Part shown: in pieces, positions 20,414 through 33,468 of the stretch
How positions within the stretch are numbered: position 1 is the stretch's first letter
How the letters are laid out: every line of letters starts with the position of its first letter
Origin: Cryptococcus deneoformans JEC21
Lineage: Eukaryota > Basidiomycota > Tremellomycetes > Tremellales > Cryptococcaceae
NCBI RefSeq assembly: GCF_000091045.1
Contig: NC_006679.1
Coordinates: 601,781-659,280, forward strand
Direction of reading: 5' to 3'
Length of the DNA stretch: 57,500 bases
Position numbers and translations under genes: made by a program
The notes under the pieces: model-generated
What the model saw: the letters and a program-made list of their open reading frames with translations, nothing else
Databases searched by the model: none
What the model was told of the DNA's origin: nothing

Positions 20414-23400
20414 TTAATAACCATCGACGTCCATTTGCTCCTCCTTCATGCGAACATGTCCGTTGATACCGTTGGTACCATTCACTTCTGGTGTGTCCAC
20501 AGCCATCTCCTCATCGCCATGAGGAGCTGGTTCTTTCGCTTCCTCCACAGGGACGTCATCGACAATCTCTTCAACAGCTGGCACCGCCTCTTCCTCTTCA
20601 ATCGCCCAAGCTCCTACCTCGCCTTCCTTCAGTTTTTCCCACCTGAATTTCTCAACTTTAAAAAGTACTCCTTTTTCCCCTTGTAACTGCGCGGCGAAGC
20701 CATCATCCAAAAGATAGATTCCCGATGCCGGGTGGGATGCAAAGATTTCTTTCGGTGTTGTGTCAGAAGGAAGGAGTTGGGTGAGGTTAATGAGCGGGTA
20801 TTTGTATGTTGACTCCTTGTTCATGGATATTTGGTATCTGAGAAAGTTGTTAGACCATTTAAACAGAGTTTTCCAAAGGCACAACCTACGTTTCACTGGA
20901 TCCCTCAAGGATGAGCTTGTATTCCCACAGACTCTTGTCCAATTCATCGCCCTCAATTGGCACATCCAGCCAACCCTTCAACATATCAGGGCTGTATTTG
21001 AACGCGCCGGAGACTGCAACGTCCTTTCCACCGACATTAATGGCAGAGAGGATCAGGGATTCGGTAGGCACAGTAGTGGTGAGAAGGATAGTTTCCTTCA
21101 CCTCTTCATCTTCCTGCTTTGATGGTGGAATAGGACAGACGAGGGCCCGCTGGTGCGCCCATTCGGAAATGCGAGCCTTGCGTTTACGTGACGCCAGGTA
21201 CTTCCTGTCAATCTATGATACTGATTAGAACCCATCCAAGTCATTTGAAAGTTGAGACCCACCTTGACACGTTCTACCCTTTCAACGACAACACTGCTCC
21301 CGTCATGTCCATTACCCCATCCTCGCGTCTTGAACCCATTTCTCTCGGTCCCGGTATACCTGACCAACTTCGGCACAAGTCGTACGGTCACATTGATAAA
21401 CTCTTGCTCGTCCTTCTTCCTATCCTGGGGACTCTGTAAAGATGGCAAAGCTGACCACCTTATCCATCCGGCGTGGACAAGGATAAGGCCAAGATCAGAG
21501 TCATCAGTGTAGACATCTGTTCCCCAACATGCTCGTTTAGGATCCTCGGCGCCGCAGACAACATTGCCCACTTGCTTGGTGCCTGCATCATCCCAGCCTG
21601 GTTCACCTCGTACTCTCCAACCTCTGCCCAAGAAGCCTCCACCAATCCTCACGACGATAACACCTCCTTCGTTTTCCGGTTTCACCAGACCCGTTTTGGC
21701 CAGAGTGAATGGCTTACCAGTGTAGTCAACTGTACCGATCACCCTCGATAAGGAAGGGAGACCTTTGAGCCACGCTTCAACAGGTGCGGAAGATACCTCG
21801 ACTCTCTTCTGCGGAAGCTGAACGATGGAGGCAAAGTCACGCTTGTCCATCACAGGCGAATGTCGTCCATGAGCATGGTGATTACCGTACGAAGCATGTG
21901 AGTGGCTCATACCATGGTGAGCCTGGGTCATCTTGTCCTCCTCCAACTTGCGGCGCTTGCTCTTTGCCTGACTACTTCGTCGTTGAGCTTGTTGGGCCTG
22001 ATGGGCGACTTGAGCATCTTCAACGACAGTGTCCATGCGACTGCGCTTTTCTCTGGGAGGCTGAACTGGTGCAGTGACAGGGATAGGAGGGACTACGGGG
22101 GCAGAAGGAGGAATGGTCTGGTAGTATTCCCTTTCAGGACGTGGTTCACGGTTGGCTGTAGTGCTCAAGCTCTCACGAGGCATCTGACTGACTGCAGGCT
22201 CGCGAATAGGTGGTTGGACAGGAGGCGTCTCGCGGGTGACCGGCTCGGGCTTGTAGCCGTACGGCCTTGGCTCACGAGTAGGAGCTACCTGCTGAATCAC
22301 TGATGTCTCTCTCTCGTAACCAGAGTTTGCGGCGTTTTGGGAAGTAGCTGCAGGCTGAGCACTAGGATCCGGGTGATTGAGGACTTCAATATGTCGCGTG
22401 TAGCCTGATGATGGCTTGCCTTCGAATGATCCAGTATTGCGCCTGTATGGGTCAGGCTGCCTGGCGCCGGCAGCACCGGAACCAGGCGCTGCAGAAGGAG
22501 TGGACAAGGAGCTTCTTCGCTCCCGCTCACGTTGATCTTGTTCCCGAGCGGCCTTCCACTTTTCCCGTTCCCTCTCTTCCCTTTCCTTCTCCCTTTGCCT
22601 TTCGGTTTCCTTCTTTCTTTTATCTTCTTCATCTCGCTTTCCTTCCCTCTCAACCCTTTCCCGTGCCTCTCGAGCCTCACGCTCGCGTTCATGGTCCCAT
22701 CGTGGTCCGCCAAACGCTCCATAGCCACCAAAACTGGACAGACCAAACCCCCCAAAAGAACCAGCGTATGCAGGGTTTGACGGGTACGCATAAGATGAGG
22801 TATAAGGCGCTCGGCCTGATGTAGGAGCGCCAGACGGAGGTCCACCTGCCGAAGGCGCTTGCGAAGGCGGCGGCTTGGCACTGGAAGCAGCAACTGGAGG
22901 TGAAATATTGTCTCTAGACGGTTCGCGAGGAGAAGCAGCTGTGGGGGCTCTTGTCACGGGAGATCGCTGGACCTCGCGATCCCTGTTCCCCTGTGAACCA
23001 CTCAGTGGAGGAGGTCCGCCTGCATAAAGCGACCGGGCGGTGCTTGGCGCAGAAGGCTTGGGTGGGCTTCGATCATTGCCAGACAAACCAGGGATCTCAC
23101 GAGCGCTTGAATTACTCAATGAGCGAGCGTGTCCGCCTACGGATGGAGGTACTTCTTGAGTTGAGGGTACAGCCGGAGAGGGGTGTGCACTGCCGCTGGT
23201 CGATCGCTCTCGAGTGTCACGTTCAAACGGAGAAGGGAGAGAACGAGAGCCAAGTGACGAAAAGTTTGGAAGCGGAAGACTCGGTCGGGAAGCGGAAGCG
23301 GAACCGGCGCTGGCTGGTGGGAGCTGAGGTGAAATTGAAGGTTTACCTGTTACTGTATTCGAGGCTGGTAGGCCGCCACGCATCGTATTGGTAGGGGATG

Positions 23401-24049
23401 GGGGAAGAGATGGGCGCGGATAGGAGTTCCCCGGAGTCGTTGAAATGGATGCTCGTCGGGTAGGAGACGTTGGCGCGGGTGGCTTCAAGTCGCGCTCTCG
23501 TTCACGCTGAATCCGCTCTTGACGCTCCCTATCTCGCATTTCCTGCTCCCTAAAAGGACTATTTCCGAATAATCCGTAGCCGCCGCTCAGCCTGCCCAGC
23601 CCCGCCCCGAGACCGACTCCGAGCATATCGGGCTTACGGGCGGTGCCTGCACCGGGTGGAGGAGGTGCATAAGGATTTGTGCGCTCATCCCGTGGAGTGC
23701 TGCCTGCTGAGGATGCGCCGGATGGATGATGATGATGATGATGGTGGTGGTGCTGATGTCTTTGCTGGTGCGAATGCGATGAACTGGATGAGGATGGCGG
23801 GTCAGGGCGTTGAAGGGGAGAAGGGTACGAGTATGGGTTTCCTAAAGCTGCGGCTGTGAGCATGGTCCCTGGGGATGGGGAAAAACACCGACTCTGCCTC
23901 TCTCTGTCCCTATCCCTGTCCGTTACAAGGCCGTAGCTTGGTCTGAGAGGGTTGGGAGGGGGTCCGCTCGCAGGCGTGGCTGCTGGCGGCGGCGGACTTG
24001 TCGCGTTGGAAGTCCCCTGCGGCTGTGGGAGCTTTCCGTAGGGATGCAT
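20414..24049 (-). CDS. RXT3: Rxt3-domain protein, Rpd3L histone deacetylase complex subunit
   Basis: Three exons (21263-24049, 20890-21212, 20414-20837), 1,177 residues in frame. The N-terminal 650 residues are low complexity: Pro/Ser/Gly-rich, a run of nine His (codons near 23727-23753), many SP sites, then an Arg/Glu/Lys-rich stretch that could form a long charged helix. The conserved C-terminal part has the Rxt3 features: a TVDYTGKPF strand, VVRIGGGFLGR, CWGTDVYTDDSDLGLILVHAG, and FINVTVRLVPKLVRYTGTER. Rxt3 homologues are subunits of the large Rpd3 repressor complex in yeast. The basic tail KYLASRKRKARISEWAHQR follows the first intron. The ATG at 24049 was preferred over 24175 because the upstream 42 codons look like leader. 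Confidence 0.82.
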
Positions 24050-24465
24050 TGGAAAGGGCAGAGGGATATGGGGGAGCTGGAGGAGGAAGTAGTGGGAGAG
24101 AGTGGACAGATGACGATGACTTTGAGCCGTACCCGACAAACCACAATACATTATCACACTCCTCAGGCACCGCACGCCTATTTCTTTCTCATGTACCTAT
24201 TTTTACTAGCCATGGGTCCCTTTCCCAAGAATGGATTAGGCGCGTCGAGCAAAACCGGGTGTGCCTGAATTTGTGTGCGACATTGTAGTGCGGCTGCGAC
24301 ATTGTACGGCTGCGAAATCCGTGTGATCTACGCCATAATCTGCAAGAAGATATTCGGTCGCCGATGGCGCGAAGACGAAAGCAGTAACGTATAATACCAA
24401 GTCCTATTGCTTGCACTTATAAAGTCCAGTGCTCCCCTTTTTGCTTCTCGTATCCCTGTACCAAG
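24050..24465. promoter_or_regulatory. divergent promoter between RXT3 and the acetate transporter gene
   Basis: TATAAAG at 24418-24424 lies about 42 bp before the proposed ATG of the acetate transporter at 24466. A short direct repeat, TGCGACATTGTA, occurs at 24276-24287 and 24295-24306, with a third partial copy following. Confidence 0.45.
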
Positions 24466-25657
24466 ATGACAACTGTATGTAGAGATCTTCAGTTTCATAT
24501 TCACTTCAAGGTGGCTTATTTGGCCATCTATTGATGTAGTCGGCTAATCACTCTATCATGGTGCATCCTACGACCCCCACAATAAGTCATGTAACAATCG
24601 CGAATCCACACCCTGGAGATAATGCCCCACACACAATGTATCGTACACCTTCGCATTTCAGCGGAGACGGTGGACCTGGCGTAATATACCCAGAGGGGAT
24701 GCGCCTCTCCAGAGCCTTGACTCCTGGCGGTAACCCTGTAGACACATCTCAACCGGCTCTACCAAACTATCATAGGGCTCTTGGAGACCCTGCACCCGTA
24801 GGTCTTATCCCGTACGTCGAAACACAAGTTACATCCGTATCATCACGGACTAACGCTGATCCTGCCAACAAGCCTTTCATCAGGGACACTACTCATAAGT
24901 CTATACAATGTTCAAACTCGAGGTATCACCACCCCAAATATTATTCTGGGTCTTGCCCTTGGATTTTCAGGTATAGTGCAGACAATTGCGGGCATTTTGG
25001 AATGGGCTTCTGGAAACACTTTCGCTGTGAGCTTTTGGTTTTCGATCGCGCCCATGCTTTTTGCTCATTGGTCGTCAGGCAGTAGCTTTAACTTCATATG
25101 GTGGCTTCTGGTTCTCATTCGCAGGTAAATCATAATGATGCCATTGCTCTGAGAAGGCTTAACTTACCAAAAAATTAATAGTTCTCTACATTCCCCAGTT
25201 TGAAGTAACGGCGTCATACGCATCTGATATCTCAATGCTGGCTAACGGCATTGGTCTCTACCTTGTCATGTGGGGCATCCTCACTTTTTTGTTTCTCCTT
25301 GCTTCCTTGAGATCATCAGTCGCGCTGATTAGCCTTTTCCTAATGCTAGATTTGAGTTTCTGGTTGACGTGAGTTGAAGAATCTTTTTAGTCGACAAGGA
25401 CTAAAACAACCCGTGAAGCGCCGCAGGTTATCTGTCACAGAATGAAAAGATCTTGAAAGCCGGAGGCGGCTTTGGTATCGTAAGTAATCATTTATTCTCA
25501 CTATCAATTTCAGAGGCTTACCTCGATACTACCAACACAGGCCGCTGCATTCTGCGGATTCTATGTAGCGCTGGCGTCTTTATTATCGGGTCATACTAGT
25601 TTCTTCCTTGTGCCTACGGGGGACTTAAGGCCCGGGTCTTCCCATAAAAGGACATGA
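24466..25657 (+). CDS. Gpr1/Fun34/YaaH (Ato) family acetate/ammonia transporter
   Basis: Seven exons, 281 residues in frame: 24466-24474, 24540-24811, 24873-25026, 25079-25124, 25182-25368, 25419-25479, 25541-25657. Six-helix plasma-membrane channel family that moves acetate (and has been linked to ammonia export) in fungi. Visible marks: DPAPVGLIP at the start of helix 1 (the family NPAPLGL motif), GILEWASGNTF, the SYGGFWFSFA helix, and the GYLSQNEKILKAGGGFGI segment. The first exon has only nine bases. It is supported by a TATA box just upstream, a GTATGT donor and a frame that stays open into the next exon. The alternative is to start at the ATG at 24558 inside exon 2. The N-terminal 75 residues are hydrophilic, as usual. 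Confidence 0.82.
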
Positions 25658-26333
25658 GATGACGTTGAGCAGTCTAATTCTTTGTCATTGTTTTCCTTAC
25701 CTTCAAATTTAGATCAGTCACCAGCTTCATACGTACCCTGGATTAACCATTTGCCTTGATTGTCCTCCTTGGTGTACCGTAGTGTAGCGTCTTCGCATGT
25801 ATGCATTGCAGCATTCAAGTACATTGTAATTTTTAACGTCTTTCTATTATGCATACTATGCATCAACGCCTCAGTGTTCTGGCTGCCCTCGTGATTCTGC
25901 CATCCGTCCGTCAGACAGCAGCAGCAGCCACACGTTCTTTTCTTTGCTACTATAGGCATTTACGTAAAACTTTGGCTTTGTTACGTAAATCCCCTTGGTG
26001 TGTGCCTTTGTGAATTGAGCCAAACAATGCAAACAGCAACGAAAGACAGCAGCGCAACTTATTTCGTCTGTCTACGTTTATATATTCTCATCTTTCTTTC
26101 ATTCTTTCAATTCGACCATCTGCCATCTTGAGAGGAAAGACGTCTGTTAGCACAGGGCCGTGTACATATTTTGCTGGCAGCAACCCGCCAATCTGACCAT
26201 TCGAATCCCTCAACAACCTTCCCTTCACTCCCCTCTTATTCTTGATCAGTCCTTGTGGAGTAAGTCCGCCAATGGCCTTACCCATTAGGTGGCAGCTAAT
26301 AAACCCAAAAGTACCTCATTTTAGAACTTCAGG
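25658..26333. promoter_or_regulatory. intergenic region with paired TTACGTAA palindromes
   Basis: No gene recognised. Two identical TTACGTAA palindromes at 25960-25967 and 25981-25988, 13 bp apart, resemble bZIP (Yap/CRE-like) target sites. They lie about 350 bp upstream of the ATG of the large gene at 26334. Confidence 0.4.
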
Positions 26334-29300
26334 ATGGTTCGAACTGTCCAAGAACCCCTTCCTACCACACCCCAACGCCTCACCGGCTATTCTCAACCTC
26401 TGCAGCAAAACAATGCTAGCCCATGGCCCGGCAAGCCGCGCACGGTCCTCCAAGAGAGGACAGATAATGTTATGTTTCTCCCTCCAAAGTCCCAGAGCAA
26501 TAAAGGCAAAACTCAAGCTTTTAAAGCTATTCCAAAGCTCGTCAGCAGACCATCCCAATCACCGATGCGACCGAAGGTCTCGAAATTCCTTGCTAATTCA
26601 CCTCAACGGGTCGGGGTCCCTGAATCTTTCTCATCCCCCAAATCAAACCCTCCTCTCTCTTCTGGTACAGGGGTACCATCACGTGCGCCGCCCAGGCCAT
26701 CGATGCCCATGCCAGTTTATGGCGTCGATGAAACGCTGTTGATAGACATGTCTCTCCCAGGTGACTCTACACTGGGAGGTTTCGAAACAACAGACGAGAG
26801 TGAGGGCGAGAACGTGACCAAAAGATTTGGGGGTTTCAAAGGTCTGATGACACCGGACAATAGTCAGAAGGTGGTAAGTTATTGACTTTGAAGAGCGTAC
26901 AGTTGTTGAGGATTAACGTCCATGCATAGGGTCGGGCTGAGTCACCCAGCTTGAGTCGCACGATAAAAAAGGTTGCCGTCTCAAGGCCGAGTCAAAAGGC
27001 GCCTATTCGTTTACCTACTCCTCCGGCTTCTCAACCTCTTCCCATAGAAACCTCTCCATCACAACCCTCTACTCTACGGGCACCTCGAGTGCGCGCCCGG
27101 CCGTCTCCGACATCTCCTCGACACATCTCTGTTGCTCCGGCTGAGATCCTTGGGAATAGCCCCTCAGGTTTCAATGCGCAGTCAGCGGCGGAGCCGTCAC
27201 CGAACCCCAGAAGCAAGAAGAAATCGAGGATAAGCAACGAAATCGAGGAAGGTTTAGGCAGAAAGTCGGTTGCGGTGACGATTCCCATGCGAAGGATGTC
27301 TGCTAGTCTTGATATTGGGAATGTCCAAAAGAATATGCCCCGCGAAACCCACAAGTCCTTGGGCAAGGGAAAGGGACGTGCCTCTTCTTCCAGAACACCC
27401 AGTGCTACCCTTTCTCAGTCGACCTCTAGTACTAGACGCGTGAGTGGCGGATCGAATTCAAGTTCGCAATCTCGTTCGAAGACACCAGCAGCTCCCAGGA
27501 CTAAGGTCATCCCAGCCACCGCCCCGGCCCGCAGACGTCTATCCAAAGCTCCTAGCACTTCTCGAAAAGAGCCTGTCAAACGCCGTGCTTCTACAGGTAT
27601 GGCCCTCACTCAGACCACGCCCAAGAATGGTAAGGGTAGAGCCAGAAAGAACAGAACTACAATGACTCAGGAAATGTTCGAGTCAAAGAGTGTTATTCTG
27701 GATGATCCGATCCACGGTAGTCCTGGAGATGACCCATTACTTCTGAAGGGTGTACCTGCAGAAGAGATGGAATGGGACGGTGAAGACACAAGGAATGGGC
27801 TGATATCAGGGCTTGGACTACAGATGGAGTCTCGTAATGTGGTCGAAGAACCCGTGTCCGCACATCGTGCAGGCCCATCCACTGCCCCTTCCCCAAGTAC
27901 TATAGCCAAAACGACTCAGTGCGCCCCTCCTGAACAATCTCCTCTTTTGCCGACTCTTTATAATCGTTTCGAAAACGGAGAGATAGACGTGGGGCAGTAT
28001 GATGATTGGGGGAACGATTTTGGAGGAGGCTGGTCCGATGATGATAGCGTGGCTGGTGAGGATACGTTCTTGCATGTGAAAGAGCGACAATACACAGGTG
28101 AACCAAACCTTGCCGTCATTGGAGAAAATGTTACGGAAAGTCCGTTCATTCCCAGGAAGCGATCTACGGAATTAATGCAAGAAGAGCGAGAACTATCCAT
28201 GAATATTATGAAGAAGGAAGGTGAGGGAGAGGCCAATGTCGAAGGACATGTTACTTTAGAAGCAGAGGAAGGTGCTTGGGATGAGGGGCTCACCGTCAGA
28301 CAAGAAGCCCATGCCGACATTGAACCTGGAGTCTCCCAGCTGGAAGAAGGGCAAAATAGGACGGATGGAGAGGCTGATGTGACGATCGAGGCGGAGAGTG
28401 ATGCTTGGGACAACGTACCTGCCTGCCAGGATGATAAGGTCGAGTCATCCAATCAAAGGGCTCATGTGGAGCCATGTAATGCGGTTATTGAGATTCGCTC
28501 CTCAGATCTTTCTTCAAGCCCTCAAGTCAATGCAACAAGGTTGCCATCTCCAAAGCGTCTGGCCACTCCTCGACAAAAATCACCAGTATTGACTGCCTCA
28601 CTTTCCCCAGTCTCTCCTTTTAGGCATGTCCAGCCTACTCAACTCGAGAAGAGTCCTGCCGTCAGGAATGCTGAAGAGCAAAGCGCGCGAGACGAGTCAA
28701 GGCAAATATCAGTCGCTGGACTTTCCCCGGCTCCTACAGGGCGATTCTCTGCAGCCTCCTCTCCCCCTGCTCATTTGAAGCAATGCTCCCCTATACCTAA
28801 TTCACCTACGTATTCTAGGCGTTCTTCGCTTGCTCCGCCTCCCCCTGTTCAATTATCCTATTATGTTCATCCGGCCAGATCTCCGTCTCAACCATTTTCT
28901 CGCGCTGGCTCCCTGAGACCGTTGTCCATCCTGCCCACTTCAGCCATTTCGAAGGGATCAACACAGGAAGCCCCCGAGCTGTCAGAACCAGAGATTGAGG
29001 CGGTACAGCATGTCTCCTCACTGTCTCCTCCAGGCCGCTCCCCTCGAAGGTCTTTGAGTCGGGAGTCATTCCAGTCACCCGCTCTGCGTCATTCGATTTC
29101 TCCACACTACACATTGGACGAAAGATCTGTTACTAGATCACCGTTAATCTTAATCAAGCACAGAGGAGAAGGAGAGACTGCTCCACCCACAGAGTTTGAG
29201 CATAATCGTACGTACTGTCTAATAATCACTCCCAAACGGAGTTTAGCTGATAGTACCTCCTTTACTGTAGATCGCTCTGTCTCGCAAGAGCCAACGACAG

Positions 29301-32300
29301 CTCAAAATGAAGATGGAGAAGAGAAGGACGATATCATTGTAAGAGCAGAGAGAATGGTTGCTCGTTTATCTATGCCCCTTTCTCCACCCACCCTGCCTTT
29401 ACTGAGAGAGGAGACACCGGCGCTGGTCATTCAAGCTGCTTCTCCGGAAAATTCTCCTGCCTCACAGCCATTTATCACATCCTCCCAAATATCTTCATCT
29501 TCAGTTGATGCTCATCGTTTTACTTCGCTCTCCCCCGTGCCCATTCTGGTTAAATCACGGATTTCTCCTTTAAGCTCACCAGAGGGAATCGTGGCACCTC
29601 AGCCACAACCCACACCAGCGTTACAGATGACTCCCCAAGATCATGAGTACACTGGTACCTCTCCATTAGTTTCCCCTATCTCCGACGCATCTTTGCAACA
29701 CACCCCCATTCCTCAGTTCAAGCTTTATCCCGGAGAGACACCTCTCGTGGATGCTTCCTATCGTGAACCAACTCTTGGTTTCCGGCGAGGCACACCACAT
29801 CCGAAGAAAGAACTAGCCTCTCCTGCCACTGATTGTAGTCCTTTCGGCCCACAAACCTCCGCTCCCCAATCGAGACTGAGCCTTCAAAGAGGCATATCAG
29901 CGGACACCCATTCGGATTCCTCTCTTCAGCAAAAAGGTTCACTTCTCTTACCTACCTCTCCACAAGCAGGATCGCCTAATCAATCTCATTTTCAGGAGTT
30001 CATTCCGGCTAGACGGTCTCCGAATTTGTCTCCTTCTATAACCATGAAGAAGAACTCTCAGACCTCCTCTTCGTCCTCATCTCCCGCACGTGTTCTCAAT
30101 TTCCCTCAAAGCGAATTGAAGGGTATAGTGAACCATATTCAAGCTTCCAAAATTATGGATTCTCCCTTGGAGGATGTCCACTTGGAGCCTGTGGCCGTTG
30201 TTACACAGCAAAAAGATGTGATGGGAGTTGAAGTGCTTACGAAAACGTCGATTATACAAGAGACTGCTTCGGCTGTACACGCCCAGACCCTCGTTGAGGA
30301 CAATCACGTAGAGAATGAGGTTGGCCCTGACGGGCTCATCGAGTGCTCAACTAATTCAGTGGTGACGGGAGATGTAGAGCTAGAGACTCCCTTCGGACCC
30401 ACACCGGAGAGTGCTCATGCAAATCAACTGGCCATGACACTCGATCCTGGAGGCATCCTTGAAGAGAGAGATTCTGTGGGGGGATCAGCACGGCTTTCGG
30501 ATGAACATGGCGATGACGAACAAAATATCGGCAATGACAGCGGTCTGACCGAAATGACAGATAAGACGGCAGAAGGCGATAGTGCGGCGTGGGATATTTC
30601 AGCAGCGTCTCTGAACGAAAGTGTCGAGAGAAGCAATGAGTTGGAAGGGATAGAAAAGACATGTGAAAGGCAAAAAGAAGACAATGAACAAGATGCGGGA
30701 ACAGTTTATCTGGAGAACAATGTGCCGAAGAGTGACATGAGCGAGAAAGATGGCGAAGAAGACGATCAAACGATGGAAGAGACGCTAAGCGAAAATGAAC
30801 AATACCAAGCTAGCGGACAGGAAAATGATCAGGAGGAAACAAATGACGAGGACGAAGGAGGCGAGCTGAGTGAAGCACAAGATAAAATCATTATCTGTGT
30901 GGTGAGCAAAGAGGCAGTGAAAGTTGAACCTGGATTGGAAGATGATGCTCAGGAGAGACAGCAGACTGTCTCGGAAATCCCAGACCAACGCCACACACCT
31001 GCAATTCCCCCGCCACTGCATTCGTCAGAAGCTGCAAGGGAACCATCGATGCAGTCACGGCGGACACCAGCACCTTCTCGACTTATATCGGGGTCAGTCT
31101 CAAATCCATGTCAGAAAACGCACCAACGGCACACCCCTACTGCCCCCAGACCCCATAAGCAGGTAGTTACTAAGCTTAGCGCACCTGCCCCGTCCACACC
31201 TTACGTCCCCCCTTCTGCTCCAGCAACCCCCTCCGATACTTTGTATCCATCTCTCAACAATCTTGATTCCCCGCTGTCAATTGGTACAAGTTTTATCACA
31301 TCCACACCACTTCATCAAAATAGCTCAAATCCAACCGCAATTTCCAATGAGCGTTCGGTGTTCGGTATCGCCGGCGAAAATACCCCCCAATGCATACCTA
31401 CTTTGGAGAAAATGTTCGCGAAAAAAACGGTTGGGCATTCCAAGCTCTCTCAACAAGTTATACCCTCCAGTTCGCCTTCTCGAGGTGATCCCAATGAAAT
31501 GGAGAGCGTACAGGTTGATGAGAAGGCTGAGGACCCAGCAAAGGAAAAAGACGAACATGAGCCTCATAAGTCAGACGCCGAGTGCGATACATCAGGAAGC
31601 TCACAAGACAATGAAATGAGCAACTCTGTCCAGATCAAAAAACCTCGGAGGTCACTTCACGAGGAGCTTGCAGCTGTAGCTAGAGATGAAAATGAGGGTG
31701 ACAACAGTTTTAAGTCCGTGGTGGAAGTATCAAGCTTGGACCCCAAGGCGGCTGCTAGGGCTGCGGCGATACTCAAACTTGTAGGTGCCCTTCGCATTCA
31801 TGCGATTCCACTTACTGACTCTCAAACTTGACAGAATCATTCATATATTGAACACGGTGTTCTTTCTCGTCAAAGTCCAGATGTATCTGACACTTCAAAT
31901 CTGTCACATTCTTCTCTTCTCAACAAACGAGATCTTTTGCATGAAGCCGAACTCGAAATTGTCTCTCAGCGAAGAAGTCGCAGTCGATCCATGAGTCGGG
32001 CGATGTCGTTATCTCGCGACTTGGAGGTATTAAGGGAAACCAGAGGCGAGAGAGAGATGTCAGTGGCGACCTTTACGACGGAAGACTACCCTGTTCCCGG
32101 CGGGTACGTGAAGACGCCAATAAAAAGGCCTCACTCCCCTCTCCCCCACATTTACCATCACTCCCGCGCGTCCCTTGCTCACATGAATACTCCTGGTACG
32201 GCCAAAGGGAAGGCAAAAGAGCGAGCGAATAGCTGGGGTGTGTCCGAGTGGAAACGCCTTGAAAAGATGTATCGGTCTGAGAAAGAGGCCTGGATAAAGG

Positions 32301-33275
32301 AAAGAGAAATGAAAACTCTACCGGGGGGACTTGTCTCTTGGGCTAAGAGAGCAACATTCGGGAGCAATCCTCGTGCCGAGGCGAAACCATGGGATGCTCA
32401 GCGTGTAGTAGACAAGTTTTTGGAAGGTGAAGGATCAAAGGCGGACAATGTAGAGTGGGATAAGTAAGTTGCAGCTTTGTACGTTGGAAGGAAACAATGC
32501 TAATTAATTGCACAGGGAATTAGTGCTTCTTCGAGTACAGGCTATTGAACGTCGACTCAACCGTATCCAGAACAAGGATACCTCCTTGTCTACCATCATC
32601 GATACTCCTGCACAAAAGAAGGCCCGAAAGAACCTTGATGCGATCGACATCTCTAGTAAGACTGCCCATACCCCTTTCCCTATGCTCCGTTGCGGACCTC
32701 CGGTGGAAGAACCGCCCTCCACCATCAAGAGGATGCTGGGTTTTGTATGGGGTGGAGGAGCAAACAAGGCTGATAGGATGTCCGATGTGAAGATGAAGGG
32801 TAAAGGGTTGATGAAGGAGTTCGAAGCTACGTACGAGAAAGATAACGCGGCTATGCAGATGAAGGAGGTTGCAAGGTCCGAAGGGGTACCACCATCCCTC
32901 ACTGTCGCTTCTCAATCTGCTCCAGCCCGTGCTGGGGTCATTACTCGCTCAATTTCTACACCCAATTTCGCAGCTGCAGCTTCCCTCCCATCGACGTCAC
33001 GCTCAAGCTCAGCTCTCGCATCCACCTCTTTCTCCTACATTTCGGATTCGAGTTCGAGCAGGCTTTACCCACCACTCGAGCCATCACTGAGCCAGCGTTC
33101 GTCAGCAATCGCAAAGCTTTTTCCGCAGGCGCAGATGAGAATAGCTGTTCCACCGCCACCCAAAGAGCCGATAAAATTACCTAACACTGTGTCGGGCCTG
33201 CAGAGGTCGAGAACAGGAAGCGTGAAAGATCTGGCGAAGGCGTTTGAAGAAAAGAGTTTTGAGTTGCAGAAGTAG
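26334..33275 (+). CDS. very large low-complexity protein of unknown function, 2,259 residues
   Basis: Four exons (26334-26873, 26930-31780, 31835-32463, 32516-33275), all phases agreeing. The first 1,700 residues are Ser/Pro-rich with very many SP and TP pairs, basic patches in the N-terminal 250 residues and acidic stretches later, so a proline-directed kinase target is plausible. Two related units, EAEEGAWDEG and EAESDAWDN, lie 50 residues apart. The best ordered part is in exons 3-4: a WGVSEWKRLEKMYRSEKEAW helix, then a segment containing DAQRVVDKFL and WDKELVLLRVQAIERRLNRI, which looks like a conserved helical module. No enzyme motif or membrane helix. I do not recognise the family. A nuclear, centromere or cytoskeletal scaffold is possible but only a guess. 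Confidence 0.8.
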
Positions 33276-33468
33276 GCGTGGAAGAAAAGATGACTATGGT
33301 GTAATTCTATTTATGATTGTAATGACTTCAACGAGTTTCAATGTTAATCTTCTTGGCCATTGTGTCCATAATTTAGCAATACAGTGATATTATATTCATG
33401 ACATGAATGGTTATTACTCTTTCCCCATCGATTGCCCATTGTTCTGAAGGTCTACAAGTATACAACAT

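Noticed and set aside
22297..22893. 198-codon minus-strand frame in the RXT3 gene
   Set aside because: It is a shifted-frame shadow of the Arg/Glu-rich region, whose codon bias keeps other frames open.
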